A DNA stretch of 64,000 bases from Eurosta solidaginis (GCF_040869045.1 NC_090322.1:169460672-169524671), one strand, 5' to 3'. Positions 51,101-55,700 are shown, counted from the stretch's first letter. The notes: generated by a model from the letters alone, not told the origin. A program made the numbers and translations.

Positions 51101-53706
51101 TCCTGAACGGACACTTCAGTTTAGTCCATGTGGTCGACCTAAACTACTTCAACACGGCTTTGGTCAAATTGATGGAGTCAACAGAGCACGATATTACAAG
51201 CAGGGCTGTGCGGACTGTGCTACAATTCCACCTAAATCAAACTAAGCTGCGTCTCGACGAACTACAAATAAGCAAATCACGAAGGGTACGTTCCATTGAC
51301 TGGATTGGTTCAGCATGGAAGTGGATAGCTGGGTCTCCAGATGCAGCGGATTGGGACTATATTCTTCGAAGCATGAATGACGTGATAATAAACAACAATC
51401 ACCAGTACCGGGTCAACGAAAAACTATTCAACGGTACCCGCGAGGCAATCGAGAAAGCAAACGAAGCGATGCTCCACATTAACGCTATAAGCAAAAACAT
51501 TAGCGAGGAGAATATCGAACTTCTTGACCTAAGCAAAGTCCTTATCTTGAAGGAACAGGTGTCAGAAGTCGTCCAAGCGTGCCAAATGGCGAAATCTGGC
51601 GTAATCAACACAAATCTTCTTGATCGAGACGAGATTGGAAGGCTCATAATGGCGGAAGATTCCCTACCATATCAGAACACCATTGAAGCCATAGAGTACG
51701 GGTCGGCCTCCGTGTATTCAAACGGTAGCACACTTTTGTACGTACTCTCAATGCCAAAGGTAAAACCAGATGGCTACCGACTCCTAATAACACGGGCCGC
51801 TGTTATAAAAGGACAACACGTTGACCTCAGCTATAAAAAAATGCTAATAAACGAAGTTGAAACGTTCGGGGTGAACGAGGATTGCCCTTCGATCAGCAAC
51901 ACAACAATTTTTTCTCCCAAATCCCTGACTAAACTACGGGAAAACGGGTGCCTAGCTAGGCTAGTTAAAGGTGGCGATGCCAAATGCCGCTTTGAACCAG
52001 ACAACAAACACCAAAACCGTCGAGATGATCACAGACTCAACAATATTTGTTACAAACTTTGAAGGCCTATTACAAGGGAAGAACTACTCCACAACCCTAA
52101 ATGGAACGTACGTCATTATTTTGAACAACGAAACAGTCACGGTGGGAAATCAAACATTCACCAGCAGATCAGTACGCACAGCGCAGGCCCTGCCACCGCC
52201 CTTGGTAAACATTACGAGCGAAGGACTAAAATTGAACCTTAACTACATTCACGGCCTGAGCATGGAAAATATTAATCAGCTTAAACAACTTGGCAATAAT
52301 TTTCACTTTTCGCTAATTTTTGACGCTCTTGCTTGGCCATTCTAGCAGCCGTATGCTACATTATCTGGAGAAAACTCACTACTACAATCAACTTTCCTAG
52401 ACTAAATCAGACCACAGATCAGGACCAGCCAAGCCATGCAAAGGATCCTTCTGAAAAAGGAGCTCATCTGCGGGACGCAGATGTTTAAAGGGGGGGTACT
52501 CAACAAGGGGGCAGACACACTTACTTGTAAGAATGTGCTGACACCACACTTCAACAAACACAAGCAAAGCCAACGTAGGTAATTGATCCGATATCATATT
52601 GCGTAAGCAGACAAAATGCAATCCATGGGAACTGCAGCGTAAGCGATATGATATGCGGACAAAATGCAAGCCGTGTGATTCGCCACGCAAGCGATAAAAT
52701 ATTATTTTGGCCAATCGTGGGAAGTGCAGTGTCAGCAATTATGAAATCACTTAGATTAATGTAGAAGCTTAGAGCTTAGTTTAAGTTAATGATAAAGTCA
52801 GTCTGTTTTTGACATTGAACGGAAATAAATGGTAAATATTGTTAAGCGGAAAAACCTATTTTTATTTGGATCTTTTCAGGTTGCAATGGGGCCGCGGGGC
52901 GGCCCCCAACTTTAACTTTTTGGAGCCCTAGTCCTTGGGCTCCTTAACTTACATATTTCAACTGCTATAAACAAAGCATTTGGTGTACTCGCATTTATCA
53001 AAAGGTGGGCTAAAGAGCTTGACGACCCTTATCTCACCAAGATCCTTTACACGTCGTTAGTATGTTCTATTCTTTATTATGGCTCATGTGTTTGATCTTC
53101 GAGTTATCAAAATCATATAAACCAAATTGAGTCAGTCCAGAAACAGTGAAGAGTGCTAACTATGACAGCTCAGTAATTAATGTGTCATTAAAAATAAAAA
53201 TAACGTTCGGAATTGAGCTCCAACAATTGTAGGTCACTGCTAAACAGAAGGCGGATGACATGATAAATCGATTGATTGCGCGATTACGATTAATTTAAGG
53301 CTGTCCATTTTTGTTCGGAATTTATTTATTTATTTATTTAGCCTATACATACCAAAAATAAGGATTAGTAATCAAGTTGGAGTTTTTACTAACGCTATTT
53401 ATATGATGACAGAAACTTTATGATATGATGTGATTGAAGCTGTTTAATAAACTATGATATGATGTGATATATAATGATATGACGTGATATAGAATGATAT
53501 GATGTGATATAAAATAATACGATTTCAAACGATACATGATAGTGTATAATTCAAATTACCTTTGTTATGGCTCTTGAGCTCTCCGACAACGATTCTGTAA
53601 ATTGCCCAAATGCAGCTTGCTCTTGTTGTATAAATAGCTGCTCCTGGCGCAAAGTACGCGCCAAATCCATTATTTCTAGAAGATTATCTTCAGAGTTCGG
53701 TTCCAT
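12023..53706 (-). CDS. Gapvd1: Gapvd1 (RAP6/RME-6-type RasGAP plus VPS9 Rab5 exchange factor), complete, 10 exons
   Basis: Coding exons in transcript order are 53706-53560, 39964-39818, 38737-38301, 31932-31013, 27560-24515, 21169-21055, 20961-20387, 19198-19028, 12319-12223 and 12163-12023. All junction phases match, for a total of 5,796 nt (1,931 codons plus TAA). The family activates Rab5 at the plasma membrane and early endosome and regulates endocytosis. The N-terminal half carries a RasGAP domain (about residues 100-470: [32 protein letters not shown]). A long Ser-rich disordered centre has two [11 protein letters not shown] motifs (about residues 795 and 861). The VPS9 domain fills the C-terminus ([24 protein letters not shown]). 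Introns make up about 86% of the 41.7 kb span and are filled with transposons, yet no exon is damaged. The Drosophila counterpart is CG1657, from memory. Confidence 0.92.
12223..12319 (-). CDS. Gapvd1: Gapvd1 exon 9, VPS9 core
   Basis: 97 nt encoding [11 protein letters not shown] and [15 protein letters not shown]; the Asp of ADD is the conserved acidic residue of VPS9 exchange factors. The acceptor is tttatag. The donor is ATG|gtggga, an unusual 5' splice site; no better GT precedes the in-frame stop further on, and the downstream intron is only 59 bp. Phases 2 (in) and 0 (out) fit both neighbours. Confidence 0.83.
12400..12502 (+). repeat. Truncated 5' LTR of the 12.4-18.1 kb gypsy element
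   Basis: It matches the last roughly 100 bp of the 3' LTR (gccattttgcattattgaat ... ttcgttaca). The following attcgtgtcagaag resembles a primer binding site for a tRNA ending CTTCTGACACCA, with one mismatch; this is tentative. Confidence 0.75.
12562..13670 (+). pseudogene. gag remnant with SAP-like motif and long coiled coil
   Basis: After an ATG at about 12562 and a frameshift near 12585, the frame encodes a SAP-type DNA-binding motif ([19 protein letters not shown]). A heptad-rich coiled coil follows with repeated QEARISEMS and [14 protein letters not shown] units (about 12830-13180). It breaks near 13258 and carries an in-frame TAG near 13405. A capsid-like stretch continues in other frames to 13669. 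Confidence 0.7.
13740..17564 (+). pseudogene. pol remnant: zinc knuckle, protease, RT, RNase H, integrase
   Basis: A broken zinc knuckle (CFKCGNPGH) lies near 13830. The protease motif [13 protein letters not shown] is at about 14110. RT spans about 14860-15640 ([44 protein letters not shown]). RNase H starts at about 15790 ([13 protein letters not shown] then TAA) and continues in another frame ([11 protein letters not shown]). An HHCC-type zinc region and the integrase core run about 16560-17290 ([31 protein letters not shown]), ending in a chromatin/RNA-binding tail ([25 protein letters not shown]). At least five stops or frame changes make it inactive. Confidence 0.85.
17550..18056 (+). 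repeat. 3' LTR (507 bp) of the 12.4-18.1 kb gypsy element
   Basis: It starts TGTGACGAACATTAGC after a purine tract (agggggagggcag) and ends AAATTCGTTACA. A TATA box, TATAAAA, is at 17844-17850, and a polyadenylation signal AATAAAGG lies near 17949. The sequence after it starts atat. Two solo relatives elsewhere in the window define the same ends. Confidence 0.85.
18141..18963. mobile_element. Possible TIR element (about 820 bp) in Gapvd1 intron 8
   Basis: gggctcgaatcgtaacat at the left is an imperfect inverted match of atgttacgatttggcccc at the right. Several CGTAAC/GTTACG motifs recur between the ends. No transposase frame or clear target duplication is visible, so this is tentative. Confidence 0.35.
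19028..19198 (-). CDS. Gapvd1: Gapvd1 exon 8, VPS9 domain
   Basis: 171 nt encoding [27 protein letters not shown] and [13 protein letters not shown], the first helices of the VPS9 domain. The acceptor is gtttttgtag; the donor is ATAAG|gtaagt on the - strand. It joins exon 7 to restore DLSRDTVLSEHI. Confidence 0.9.
19235..20367 (+). repeat. Dispersed repeat A, copy A1 (about 1.1 kb)
   Basis: It begins with a hairpin (ttcggatgtaaccgaa) followed by ATACACTCAGCATGAG and ends GCAAAGCACGCTGAGTATAAAAA, so the ends carry a short inverted motif (ACTCAGC / GCTGAGT). Internally a unit of roughly 340 bp recurs, with gtctacgacccttttaaa, gtgggcgtggtctttaaccg and the imperfect palindrome ggggcggtgccacgcccat. 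No coding capacity. Copies A2 and A3 share the whole architecture. Confidence 0.7.
20387..20961 (-). CDS. Gapvd1: Gapvd1 exon 7, helical bundle before VPS9
   Basis: 575 nt encoding helical sequence ([56 protein letters not shown]) ending [12 protein letters not shown]. In VPS9 GEFs such a helical bundle packs against the catalytic domain. The donor is GATAC|gtaagt; the acceptor is catatctacag. Confidence 0.9.
21055..21169 (-). CDS. Gapvd1: Gapvd1 exon 6 (115 nt)
   Basis: It encodes [20 protein letters not shown] and [15 protein letters not shown]. The acceptor is cttctatag, the donor ACG|gtaaat. Its phases (2 in, 0 out) are those required by exons 5 and 7. It is separated from exon 7 by a 93-bp intron. 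Confidence 0.85.
21308..21395 (+). mobile_element. Internal fragment of the LINE family at 58.9-63.4 kb
   Basis: About 88 bp matching the RT region of the - strand LINE ([22 protein letters not shown] in separate blocks). It spans the point where that LINE is interrupted by a SINE-like insertion, and here the site is empty (ggcactacgctaccgactgt). Confidence 0.75.
21420..22110 (+). pseudogene. LINE pol 3' fragment: RNase H-like and C-terminal zinc-knuckle region
   Basis: Frames read [12 protein letters not shown], typical of the RNase H of I/R1-type LINEs. Then comes [14 protein letters not shown] and a zinc knuckle [18 protein letters not shown] (about 21850-21910), ending at a TGA near 22038. 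Stops and frame changes near 21665-21780 disable it. It is a different LINE lineage from the fragment just upstream, as it carries RNase H. Confidence 0.7.
22111..22824. other. AT-rich intron 5 sequence without genes
   Basis: Repeated [12 protein letters not shown] tracts lie between about 22400 and 22540, and weak terminal-like motifs (taatcaattaattag and ctaattgatta) near 22315 and 22388. This may be degenerate transposon DNA. A sequence around 22600-22665 recurs imperfectly around 23025-23095, on the other side of the MITE. No coding content. Confidence 0.35.
22825..22972. mobile_element. MITE family B, copy B1 (148 bp)
   Basis: Terminal inverted repeats of about 40 bp (TGTGACCCGGCCTATGAAAA) are flanked by TA, suggesting a Tc1/mariner-type target. 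The centre keeps gcattgtttatctttaacag and ctcgcaatttcttttttgag. A second copy lies at 57089-57241. Confidence 0.85.
22973..23397. other. Intron 5 sequence, nothing recognised
   Basis: AT-rich with no coding or repeat signature beyond the imperfect duplication of 22600-22665. Confidence 0.3.
23398..23590 (-). pseudogene. hAT transposase C-terminal dimerisation fragment
   Basis: The - strand frame reads [20 protein letters not shown] and [19 protein letters not shown], the pattern of the hAT dimerisation region (small residues, ER.FS.AG, R..L....E.L..L). Only about 60 codons remain, with no DDE residues or BED finger, so it is a fragment. Confidence 0.75.
23893..23964 (+). mobile_element. LINE 3' tail fragment with CAA repeats
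   Basis: gatttgtgattggtcgcacc and ggggcgaagcactgctac followed by (aac)n match the 3' end of the LINE at 58.9-63.4 kb. The copy is 5'-truncated to about 70 bp. Confidence 0.65.
23980..24070 (+). mobile_element. LINE 5' end fragment next to a LINE 3' tail
   Basis: gccggttctatgtatcggag and gggctgtcattttagtgtta match, in reverse complement, the 5' edge of the LINE at about 63290-63370. It follows the CAA tail above within about 15 bp, so a 3' end is joined to a 5' end. Confidence 0.6.
24090..24320 (+). pseudogene. Possible RTE-type LINE RT tail fragment
   Basis: Split frames read [11 protein letters not shown] and [17 protein letters not shown]; the latter resembles the ..LLYGSE.W.L motif after the RT thumb of RTE-like LINEs. 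It is short and frame-broken, so the clade is uncertain. Confidence 0.4.
24515..27560 (-). CDS. Gapvd1: Gapvd1 exon 5, long disordered central region
   Basis: 3,046 nt without a stop in frame. It is rich in Ser, Thr, Asn and Ala, with homopolymer-like runs. The conserved family hallmarks are two [11 protein letters not shown] motifs (about 26830 and 26630), GRGTPN/GRDTPSS, and [16 protein letters not shown], a possible clathrin/adaptor-binding stretch (inferred). The acceptor is accccgacag on the - strand; the donor is GTGAA|gtaagt. This region is expected to be phosphorylated and to bind endocytic adaptors. Confidence 0.92.
27643..28790 (+). repeat. Dispersed repeat A, copy A2
   Basis: Same architecture as the copy at 19235-20367: hairpin ttcgggtgcaaccgaa, ACTCAGCGTGAG at the left, GCTGGGTATAAAAA at the right, and internal gtgggcgtggt and gggcggtgccacgcccat units. 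The 3' third carries the block agacggacagacgcacggac. Confidence 0.7.
28791..29897 (+). pseudogene. hAT transposase fragment (ZMYM/DUF4371-like), split by a SINE-like insertion
   Basis: An upstream piece reads [20 protein letters not shown] (to about 28985). After the insertion (28987-29305) the frame resumes with [19 protein letters not shown] and [19 protein letters not shown]. It ends with a hAT dimerisation region, [39 protein letters not shown] and [16 protein letters not shown] hydrophobic insert ([11 protein letters not shown]) coincides with gtcgatgg...ttcttcag, a plausible 54-bp intron at about 29582-29635. There are no intact ends, so it is probably inactive. Confidence 0.72.
28987..29305 (-). 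mobile_element. SINE-like element C, copy C1 (diverged)
   Basis: Read on the + strand it starts with the reverse-complemented tail (ctgttgttgtagcgataagg), then the ctccccgaag...ggggagtgtt hairpin and ggtcctttgccggatgcaga. It is diverged from the copies at 42223-42638 and 59865-60282 and lacks their outer roughly 100 bp. It is inserted in the hAT frame. Confidence 0.75.
30076..30587 (+). mobile_element. Solo LTR of the 12.4-18.1 kb gypsy family, TSD GTAT
   Basis: About 512 bp matching the 3' LTR at 17550-18056: start TATTACGAATATTAGCAACA, TATA box TATAAAA at 30382-30388, AATAAAGGCC near 30477, end AAATTCGTTACA. It is flanked by GTAT on both sides (30072-30075 and 30588-30591). This is a solo LTR left by LTR-LTR recombination, inside Gapvd1 intron 4. 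Confidence 0.88.
30588..31012. other. Gapvd1 intron 4 sequence, nothing recognised
   Basis: No gene or repeat recognised in this AT-rich stretch between the solo LTR and exon 4. Confidence 0.3.
31013..31932 (-). CDS. Gapvd1: Gapvd1 exon 4, second half of the RasGAP domain
   Basis: 920 nt. It encodes [52 protein letters not shown] and [20 protein letters not shown]. The FICPAIVSP block is the conserved RasGAP signature region in this family. A Gly/Ser-rich tail follows. The acceptor is ttgaccttccag; the donor is GGACAAG|gtattg. Confidence 0.92.
31933..32936. other. Gapvd1 intron 3, repeat-like AT-rich sequence
   Basis: A segment of roughly 130 bp is present twice (tgtatgtattatgtgttcca with ccaaatcgga(c/t), near 32527 and 32647), pointing to an old tandem duplication or decayed transposon. 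No coding content. Confidence 0.35.
33505..34826 (-). mobile_element. Putative GC-rich solo LTR (about 1.3 kb) with internal minisatellite
   Basis: On the - strand it begins TGTGAGGACCAAATAAATCC and ends GAGTATACCCCA. A duplicated block of about 68 bp lies in the first 300 bp (two aacacaacgagcg(g/c)tcgcaa units), followed by a TATA-like cataaaaggagcg (about 34555), a GC-rich minisatellite and a late AATAAAGAGAGTG (about 33600). This U3-R-U5-like order suggests a solo LTR. No matching target duplication was found and no internal domain is present, so the boundaries and identity are tentative. Short open frames here are by-products of the repeats. Confidence 0.5.
33715..34330. repeat. GC-rich minisatellite array
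   Basis: Six to seven imperfect units of about 45-60 bp built around gcgccttacgtcggcgtcta and cttgtattgctg, interspersed with ctctgtcg. A larger duplication (gtcccgttagtatgtggcg, at about 33742 and 33882) lies at its left side. GC content is far above the surroundings. Confidence 0.75.
35691..35857. mobile_element. Short TIR element (167 bp)
   Basis: The ends are gagctctaggccacacaaat and its reverse complement atttgtgtggcctagagctc, with 27-bp arms. The interior includes gtcgatatttcgacctcag. It lies between two oppositely oriented A-type repeats. Confidence 0.75.
35890..36431 (+). repeat. Dispersed repeat A-related copy A5 (short)
   Basis: It starts aaggaaggctaagttcgggt and ends gctcagctgagtataaaaa. 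From about 35985 to its end it is nearly the reverse complement of 32937-33375, so the pair forms a long inverted repeat about 3 kb apart. Confidence 0.7.
36432..36706 (+). mobile_element. tRNA-derived SINE, copy S3, with an inverted 3' piece at its head
   Basis: The head (gtcgtggtgtgatggtagcg, B box region) starts near 36466 and the copy ends aaaatctctt at 36706, with a deletion in the middle (gtatttcttgtacgataaat). The 34 bp before the head (gtaaggtgtgataacctccg ... ttttagg) are the reverse complement of the family's own 3' end. Confidence 0.75.
36707..37110. other. Gapvd1 intron 3 sequence, nothing recognised
   Basis: No gene or repeat signature seen. Confidence 0.3.
37111..37798. mobile_element. 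TIR element (688 bp) with GTC/GAC-rich subterminal repeats
   Basis: Both ends read TCACCCTTATTGTCATTGTC inward. Flanks ttat on each side suggest a 4-bp target duplication. The arms continue as diverged inverted repeats (ggtattggctgagc vs ggcattggcttagc) rich in gtcgtc. No transposase is present; the two short ORFs inside are mirror products of the arms. Confidence 0.75.
37932..38294 (+). mobile_element. tRNA-derived SINE, copy S4, abutting a Gapvd1 splice donor
   Basis: A full-length copy with clear promoter-like boxes (ggtgtgatggtagcgtgctc; gggttcacaccccgggcaaa), the same body as S1, and a T-rich tail. The tail ends within about 10 bp of the exon 3 donor (gtaaatgaat on the - strand), so the SINE lies antisense just inside intron 3. 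Confidence 0.82.
38301..38737 (-). CDS. Gapvd1: Gapvd1 exon 3, first half of the RasGAP domain
   Basis: 437 nt encoding [46 protein letters not shown] and [18 protein letters not shown], through [18 protein letters not shown]. The acceptor is tttcactgcag; the donor is AAAAAG|gtaaat. Confidence 0.92.
38921..39796. mobile_element. TIR element (about 876 bp) filling Gapvd1 intron 2
   Basis: The ends are catatcgctcatttacttca and its reverse complement, with about 43-bp TIRs (including gtgtcataactcaaaaaa). A second, subterminal inverted pair lies at about 39097-39135 and 39670-39715 (cgcacactgactacaaaaga). A TA lies within each end (ca-TA-tcgc / gcga-TA-tg), compatible with a mariner-like TA duplication. 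No transposase frame. Confidence 0.78.
39818..39964 (-). CDS. Gapvd1: Gapvd1 exon 2
   Basis: 147 nt encoding [34 protein letters not shown] and DAKKVLDYE. It matches the family's N-terminal helical region before the RasGAP fold. The acceptor is attttacag; the donor is GAG|gtgaat. Confidence 0.9.
39965..40449. other. Gapvd1 intron 1, 3' part, nothing recognised
   Basis: No gene or repeat signature seen before the first LINE fragment. Confidence 0.3.
40450..41240 (+). pseudogene. LINE reverse transcriptase fragment (jockey-like), heavily decayed
   Basis: Split frames read [56 protein letters not shown] and [15 protein letters not shown], which are the RT fingers/palm order of jockey-type LINEs. 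There are several stops. The YADD box is not seen. Confidence 0.7.
42062..42212 (-). mobile_element. SINE-like element C, copy C2a (truncated)
   Basis: Only the 3' part of the family (reverse-complemented tail tgttgttgttgttgtagcga through ccatctcgggaacgat) is present. It is inserted in the LINE RT frame after VVVDG. Confidence 0.8.
42223..42638 (-). mobile_element. SINE-like element C, copy C2b (416 bp, full length)
   Basis: Full length, flanked by tgttaggt on both sides (42215-42222 and 42639-42646), an 8-bp target duplication. It lies immediately beside copy C2a in the same orientation. It includes the hairpins ctccccgaaggctttgggag and ccggatacagatccgg, and at the far end gtcgcctcttatgacaggca and cccgctgggggt. 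Confidence 0.85.
43681..43717 (+). pseudogene. LINE fragment, 5' side of the errantivirus insertion
   Basis: gatctaggtgtttttgatct and ttaaattttaacataca join across the errantivirus to the fragment at 52954-53160. Removing the element and one TACA gives [16 protein letters not shown], a normal jockey-type RT thumb sequence. Confidence 0.7.
43718..44169 (+). repeat. 5' LTR of the errantivirus
   Basis: It starts ACTTAAGAAGGGGGCAGAC and ends GGGCTCCTTAACT. The ends form an imperfect inverted repeat (ACTTAAG / CTTAACT). It is flanked at the left by TACA. Confidence 0.92.
44169..44187 (+). other. Primer binding site (tRNA-Lys type)
   Basis: TGGCGCCCGAGCAGGGACC overlaps the last base of the LTR. 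It is complementary to the 3' end of a tRNA-Lys with one mismatch (AGCAGG for the usual AACAGG), as in other gypsy-like elements and many retroviruses. Confidence 0.85.
44188..45541 (+). promoter_or_regulatory. Errantivirus leader with an array of related stem-loops
   Basis: A non-coding leader of about 1.35 kb. A 46-48 bp unit is duplicated in tandem at about 44923-45012 (ccgagcgtacacataagaac). Related units follow near 45028 (gggtacacatcagcacacac), 45085 (cgtacccataagaacacgct) and 45277 (ttgccataagaacacagtaa). Each is bracketed by a different short inverted repeat: cccgag/cttggg, gtttccag/ctggaaac, agcgt/acgct and tactgtg/cacagta. The position corresponds to the gypsy leader, where Drosophila gypsy holds its insulator, but the motif here is not the Su(Hw) site. 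Confidence 0.65.
45542..46853 (+). pseudogene. gag of the errantivirus, one frameshift
   Basis: The start ATG is at 45542. The first part (45542-45862) is a coiled coil with [10 protein letters not shown] and [13 protein letters not shown] heptads. It shifts frame near 45830 and continues to the TGA at 46851-46853. The second part is a capsid-like domain ([38 protein letters not shown]) followed by an Asn/Arg/Pro-rich basic tail ([20 protein letters not shown]) without zinc knuckles. The stop overlaps the pol ATG by ATGA. The frame break is described only; no joined product is given. Confidence 0.85.
46850..50041 (+). pseudogene. pol of the errantivirus: protease, RT, RNase H, integrase, in three frames
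   Basis: Frame 1 (46850-48820) holds protease ([12 protein letters not shown]), RT ([37 protein letters not shown]) and RNase H ([27 protein letters not shown]). In the RT fingers MVVGFKRLN has Gly where the family usually has Asp. Frame 2 (about 48817-49488) holds the integrase zinc region ([19 protein letters not shown]) and the first catalytic Asp (VHVDIFE). A frameshift near 49470 precedes the second Asp, and frame 3 (to 50041) holds the Glu motif ([11 protein letters not shown]) and a basic tail. The breaks would prevent a full polyprotein. Confidence 0.87.
50042..51003 (+). other. AT-rich spacer between pol and env
   Basis: About 960 bp, with long A and T runs (50044-50068, 50218-50265). 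It has no coding content except short incidental frames. In gypsy, env follows pol closely, so this spacer is long. A pyrimidine-rich stretch (tttttttctctccat) precedes the env ATG and may include a splice acceptor. Confidence 0.55.
51004..52497 (+). pseudogene. env of the errantivirus, two frame breaks
   Basis: The frame opens at 51004 with a hydrophobic, signal-like N-terminus ([15 protein letters not shown]). A dibasic-type cleavage region followed by a conserved hydrophobic stretch ([20 protein letters not shown], about 51275-51335) is typical of the F-like Env of gypsy elements. The frame changes in the 51970-52060 overlap and again near 52330. In the final frame a short hydrophobic segment with [12 protein letters not shown] and a charged tail suggest the transmembrane anchor. 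N-glycosylation-type sites (NGT, NYS, NIT) occur. The breaks are described only; no repaired product is given. Confidence 0.82.
52486..52497 (+). other. Polypurine tract of the errantivirus
   Basis: taaaggggggg lies immediately before the 3' LTR (which begins ACTCAACAAGGGGGC at 52498), the usual site of plus-strand priming. Confidence 0.8.
52498..52949 (+). repeat. 3' LTR of the errantivirus
   Basis: 452 bp, with about seven differences from the 5' LTR by eye (for example actcaac for acttaag at the start and ctagtcc for ctactcc near the end). It is followed by the TACA duplication at 52950-52953. Confidence 0.92.
52954..53160 (+). pseudogene. LINE RT thumb fragment, 3' side of the errantivirus insertion
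   Basis: It reads [40 protein letters not shown] and [14 protein letters not shown] with an in-frame TGA where Trp is expected (SCV stop SSS). It is homologous to the 43030-43590 region of the neighbouring LINE but is a separate copy. Confidence 0.75.
53161..53559. repeat. Gapvd1 intron 1, 5' part, with a short tandem array
   Basis: A tttatttatttatttattta tract lies near 53320. A GATATGATGTGATATA-type array of about 18-bp units (four to five copies, imperfect) lies at about 53417-53518. No coding content. Confidence 0.55.
53560..53706 (-). CDS. Gapvd1: Gapvd1 exon 1, start codon and N-terminal helix
   Basis: It encodes [19 protein letters not shown] then [17 protein letters not shown] and [12 protein letters not shown]. 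The ATG is the first in frame and the family's N-terminal helix (LRQE.LFI..E) starts close to it; the codons upstream were not resolved further. The donor is ACAAAG|gtaatt on the - strand. Transcript orientation places the promoter to the right, beyond 53707. Confidence 0.88.
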
Positions 53707-54109
53707 TTCTAAATATTTGTCTTAGGTTTTTGTTTGTTATGTGATTTCCTCAAGGTTTCTCGCTTTATATTCACATTACAATGTAACTAAATTAAACAAA
53801 GTACATATTTACTAATAATATTAAACATTTATTATGCAGTTCTGTGTAAACAATTAATCAACACAATTTATATGAGAATGCAAATAAAATAAAACGATCG
53901 GCTGAATTTCTTCTAAACGTGTCAGCTTTGGCGAGCGGAGTGAAAACATAACGCCCACTTAAAAATTTCAATGGATTGCAAAAATTTGCGATCAGCAACT
54001 TCGTTTATCTCGCTGCTCTAATGATTCTGATATCCGACACATTTTTATTTTATTTATTTATTTAAGTCAATGGTTTACAAACCTTTCAGACTAAGAAGTA
54101 ATATTTAAC
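53707..54109 (-). promoter_or_regulatory. Gapvd1: Gapvd1 5' UTR / upstream region
   Basis: Upstream of the Gapvd1 ATG on the - strand. No TATA box or initiator could be assigned with confidence. A tttatttatttattta tract near 54050 borders the neighbouring repeat. The transcription start is unknown, and non-coding upstream exons are possible. Confidence 0.35.
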
Positions 54110-55213
54110 AAGTAAAGGTGCCTAAGTTCGGGTGCAACCGAACATTATATACTCAGCGTGAGGTTCAATTGTACATTTCATTTCAGCTAAACTACTTTTC
54201 TACATAACACGTGGCACCGCCCGTTTAAAAGAAAAATGTCTCCCCATTTCCTCTTACAGGAAAACTTGATAAGTGAAATATCATTGATTCAGAACTATTT
54301 TTTGCTAAGATATACCTTATTATTCTAGTCTACGACCCTTTTAAACTTGTTTTATATCTAAGTTGCCGTGGTCTTTAACCGATCCCGTCCATTTTTACTA
54401 GAAATATTTTCTGCTATAAGGAAAATATGTGTACACAATTTCATTACGATAGTTAATTTTTCTTCGAATTATGGCTCCTGAAACATAGAAAATTGCTTAG
54501 TCATAAAAGGGGCTGTGCCACGCCCATTTTTTAAAATTTGAATTTTTCCCTATTTATTGTTATAAATCAACGTGGGAAATGAAATACCATTGATATAAAG
54601 CTCTTTTTTGCTAATATATAGCTTATTTTATTCGTCCACGACCCTATTAAAAATCTTTTATAAATCTTTAACCGATTTCGTTAATTTTTCTTCAAAGCAT
54701 TCCTTATAGTAAAGGCAACCTCTCTGCCGAATTTTGTTACGATAGTTTTAACGATTTTTGATTTATGATTAATAATATTTGTAAAATTGAGTTTATCACA
54801 AGTGGGTGGTGCTACGCCCATTTTAAAAAAACTTTCAAATTTTTATCAAGTCTCAATATGAGTCCACACGCCAAATTTCAACATTCTAGGCGTATTATTT
54901 ACTAAATAATCAGGTTTTGTCTTTTGCAAAATGTTATATATATAAAAGTGGGCGTGGTTATCATCCGATTTCGCTCGTTTTCAATACCAATCTATTCTGG
55001 GCCCAGATAAGCTCGTGTACCAAATTTGAAGATATCTAAATATTTACTCAAGTTATCGTGTTAACAGACGGACAGACATGGCTCAATCAAATATTTTTTT
55101 TTTCGATACTGATGATTTTGATATATATCTCGATTCCTTTATACCTGTGCAACCAACCGTTATACCAATCAAAGTTAATATATTCTGTGTGCAAAGCACG
55201 CTGAGTATAAAAA
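54110..55213 (+). repeat. Dispersed repeat A, copy A3
   Basis: It starts agtaaaggtgcctaagttcg with the ttcgggtgcaaccgaa hairpin and ACTCAGCGTGAG, and ends GCAAAGCACGCTGAGTATAAAAA. The internal order matches copies A1 and A2, including ggggctgtgccacgcccat. It lies just upstream of Gapvd1 and may affect its promoter; that is speculation. Confidence 0.7.
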
Positions 55214-55514
55214 TGTATGAATAGTACATGCATATTATTTGTTTGAATTCATTACGATTAGCAAATATATATAAATTTATTTCTCTACATAGCAAGTTAA
55301 ATTCAGTTAATAGTCTGATAATAGGTTCATTCTGAGCATACTATGTTTTGCAAAGGTCAACTGCAAACAAATCACTATGACGCAGACATCGCGTTGGAAC
55401 GTTAAGTTTTATGCAATGTAATAAATATGGACAGTTGATAGCTCCATTTAAGACATCATGAAGAACTATTAAACCGGAAATCAATAATCTACTGGCAAGA
55501 ATATGCAAACTAAT
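55214..55514. other. Intergenic sequence, nothing recognised
   Basis: AT-rich, no gene or repeat recognised. Confidence 0.3.
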
Positions 55515-55700
55515 CATGGAACTAGGGGGGTTGGGGATAACCTAGAAGGTTTAATGTGGTTGTGTAGATCGTTCCCGAGATGGTCGGGATAATGGTGCTT
55601 GTAACCGGAACGTACCTAATCATATCCGGCATAGGACCATCAACATAGATAACACTCCCCAAAACCTCCGGGGAGTGTCTTTATCGTTAAAACAACAACA
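55515..55700 (+). mobile_element. SINE-like element C, copy C3 (5'-truncated, sense on + strand)
   Basis: Matches the 3' half of the family: ggtttaatgtgg, cgttcccgagatggtcggga, ataacactccccaaaacctc and the tail taaaacaacaacaacc. Confidence 0.75.

Larger units (their letters stand above)
43718..52949 (+). mobile_element. Env-bearing gypsy retrotransposon (errantivirus type), 9,232 bp, nearly full length
   Basis: Two 452-bp LTRs (43718-44169 and 52498-52949) differ at roughly seven positions by eye (about 98.5% identical). The element has a tRNA-Lys-type primer binding site, a 1.37 kb leader, gag, pol, a spacer, env and a polypurine tract. The target duplication is TACA (43714-43717 and 52950-52953), the class typical of errantiviruses. 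It lies in Gapvd1 intron 1, antisense to the gene, inside an older LINE fragment. gag, pol and env each have frame breaks, so this copy is probably not autonomous, unless the indels are assembly errors. Confidence 0.93.

Noticed and set aside
51004..52345. env-like ORF as a captured cellular gene
   Set aside because: It lies between pol and the 3' LTR of the same element and is frame-broken, so it belongs to the errantivirus.
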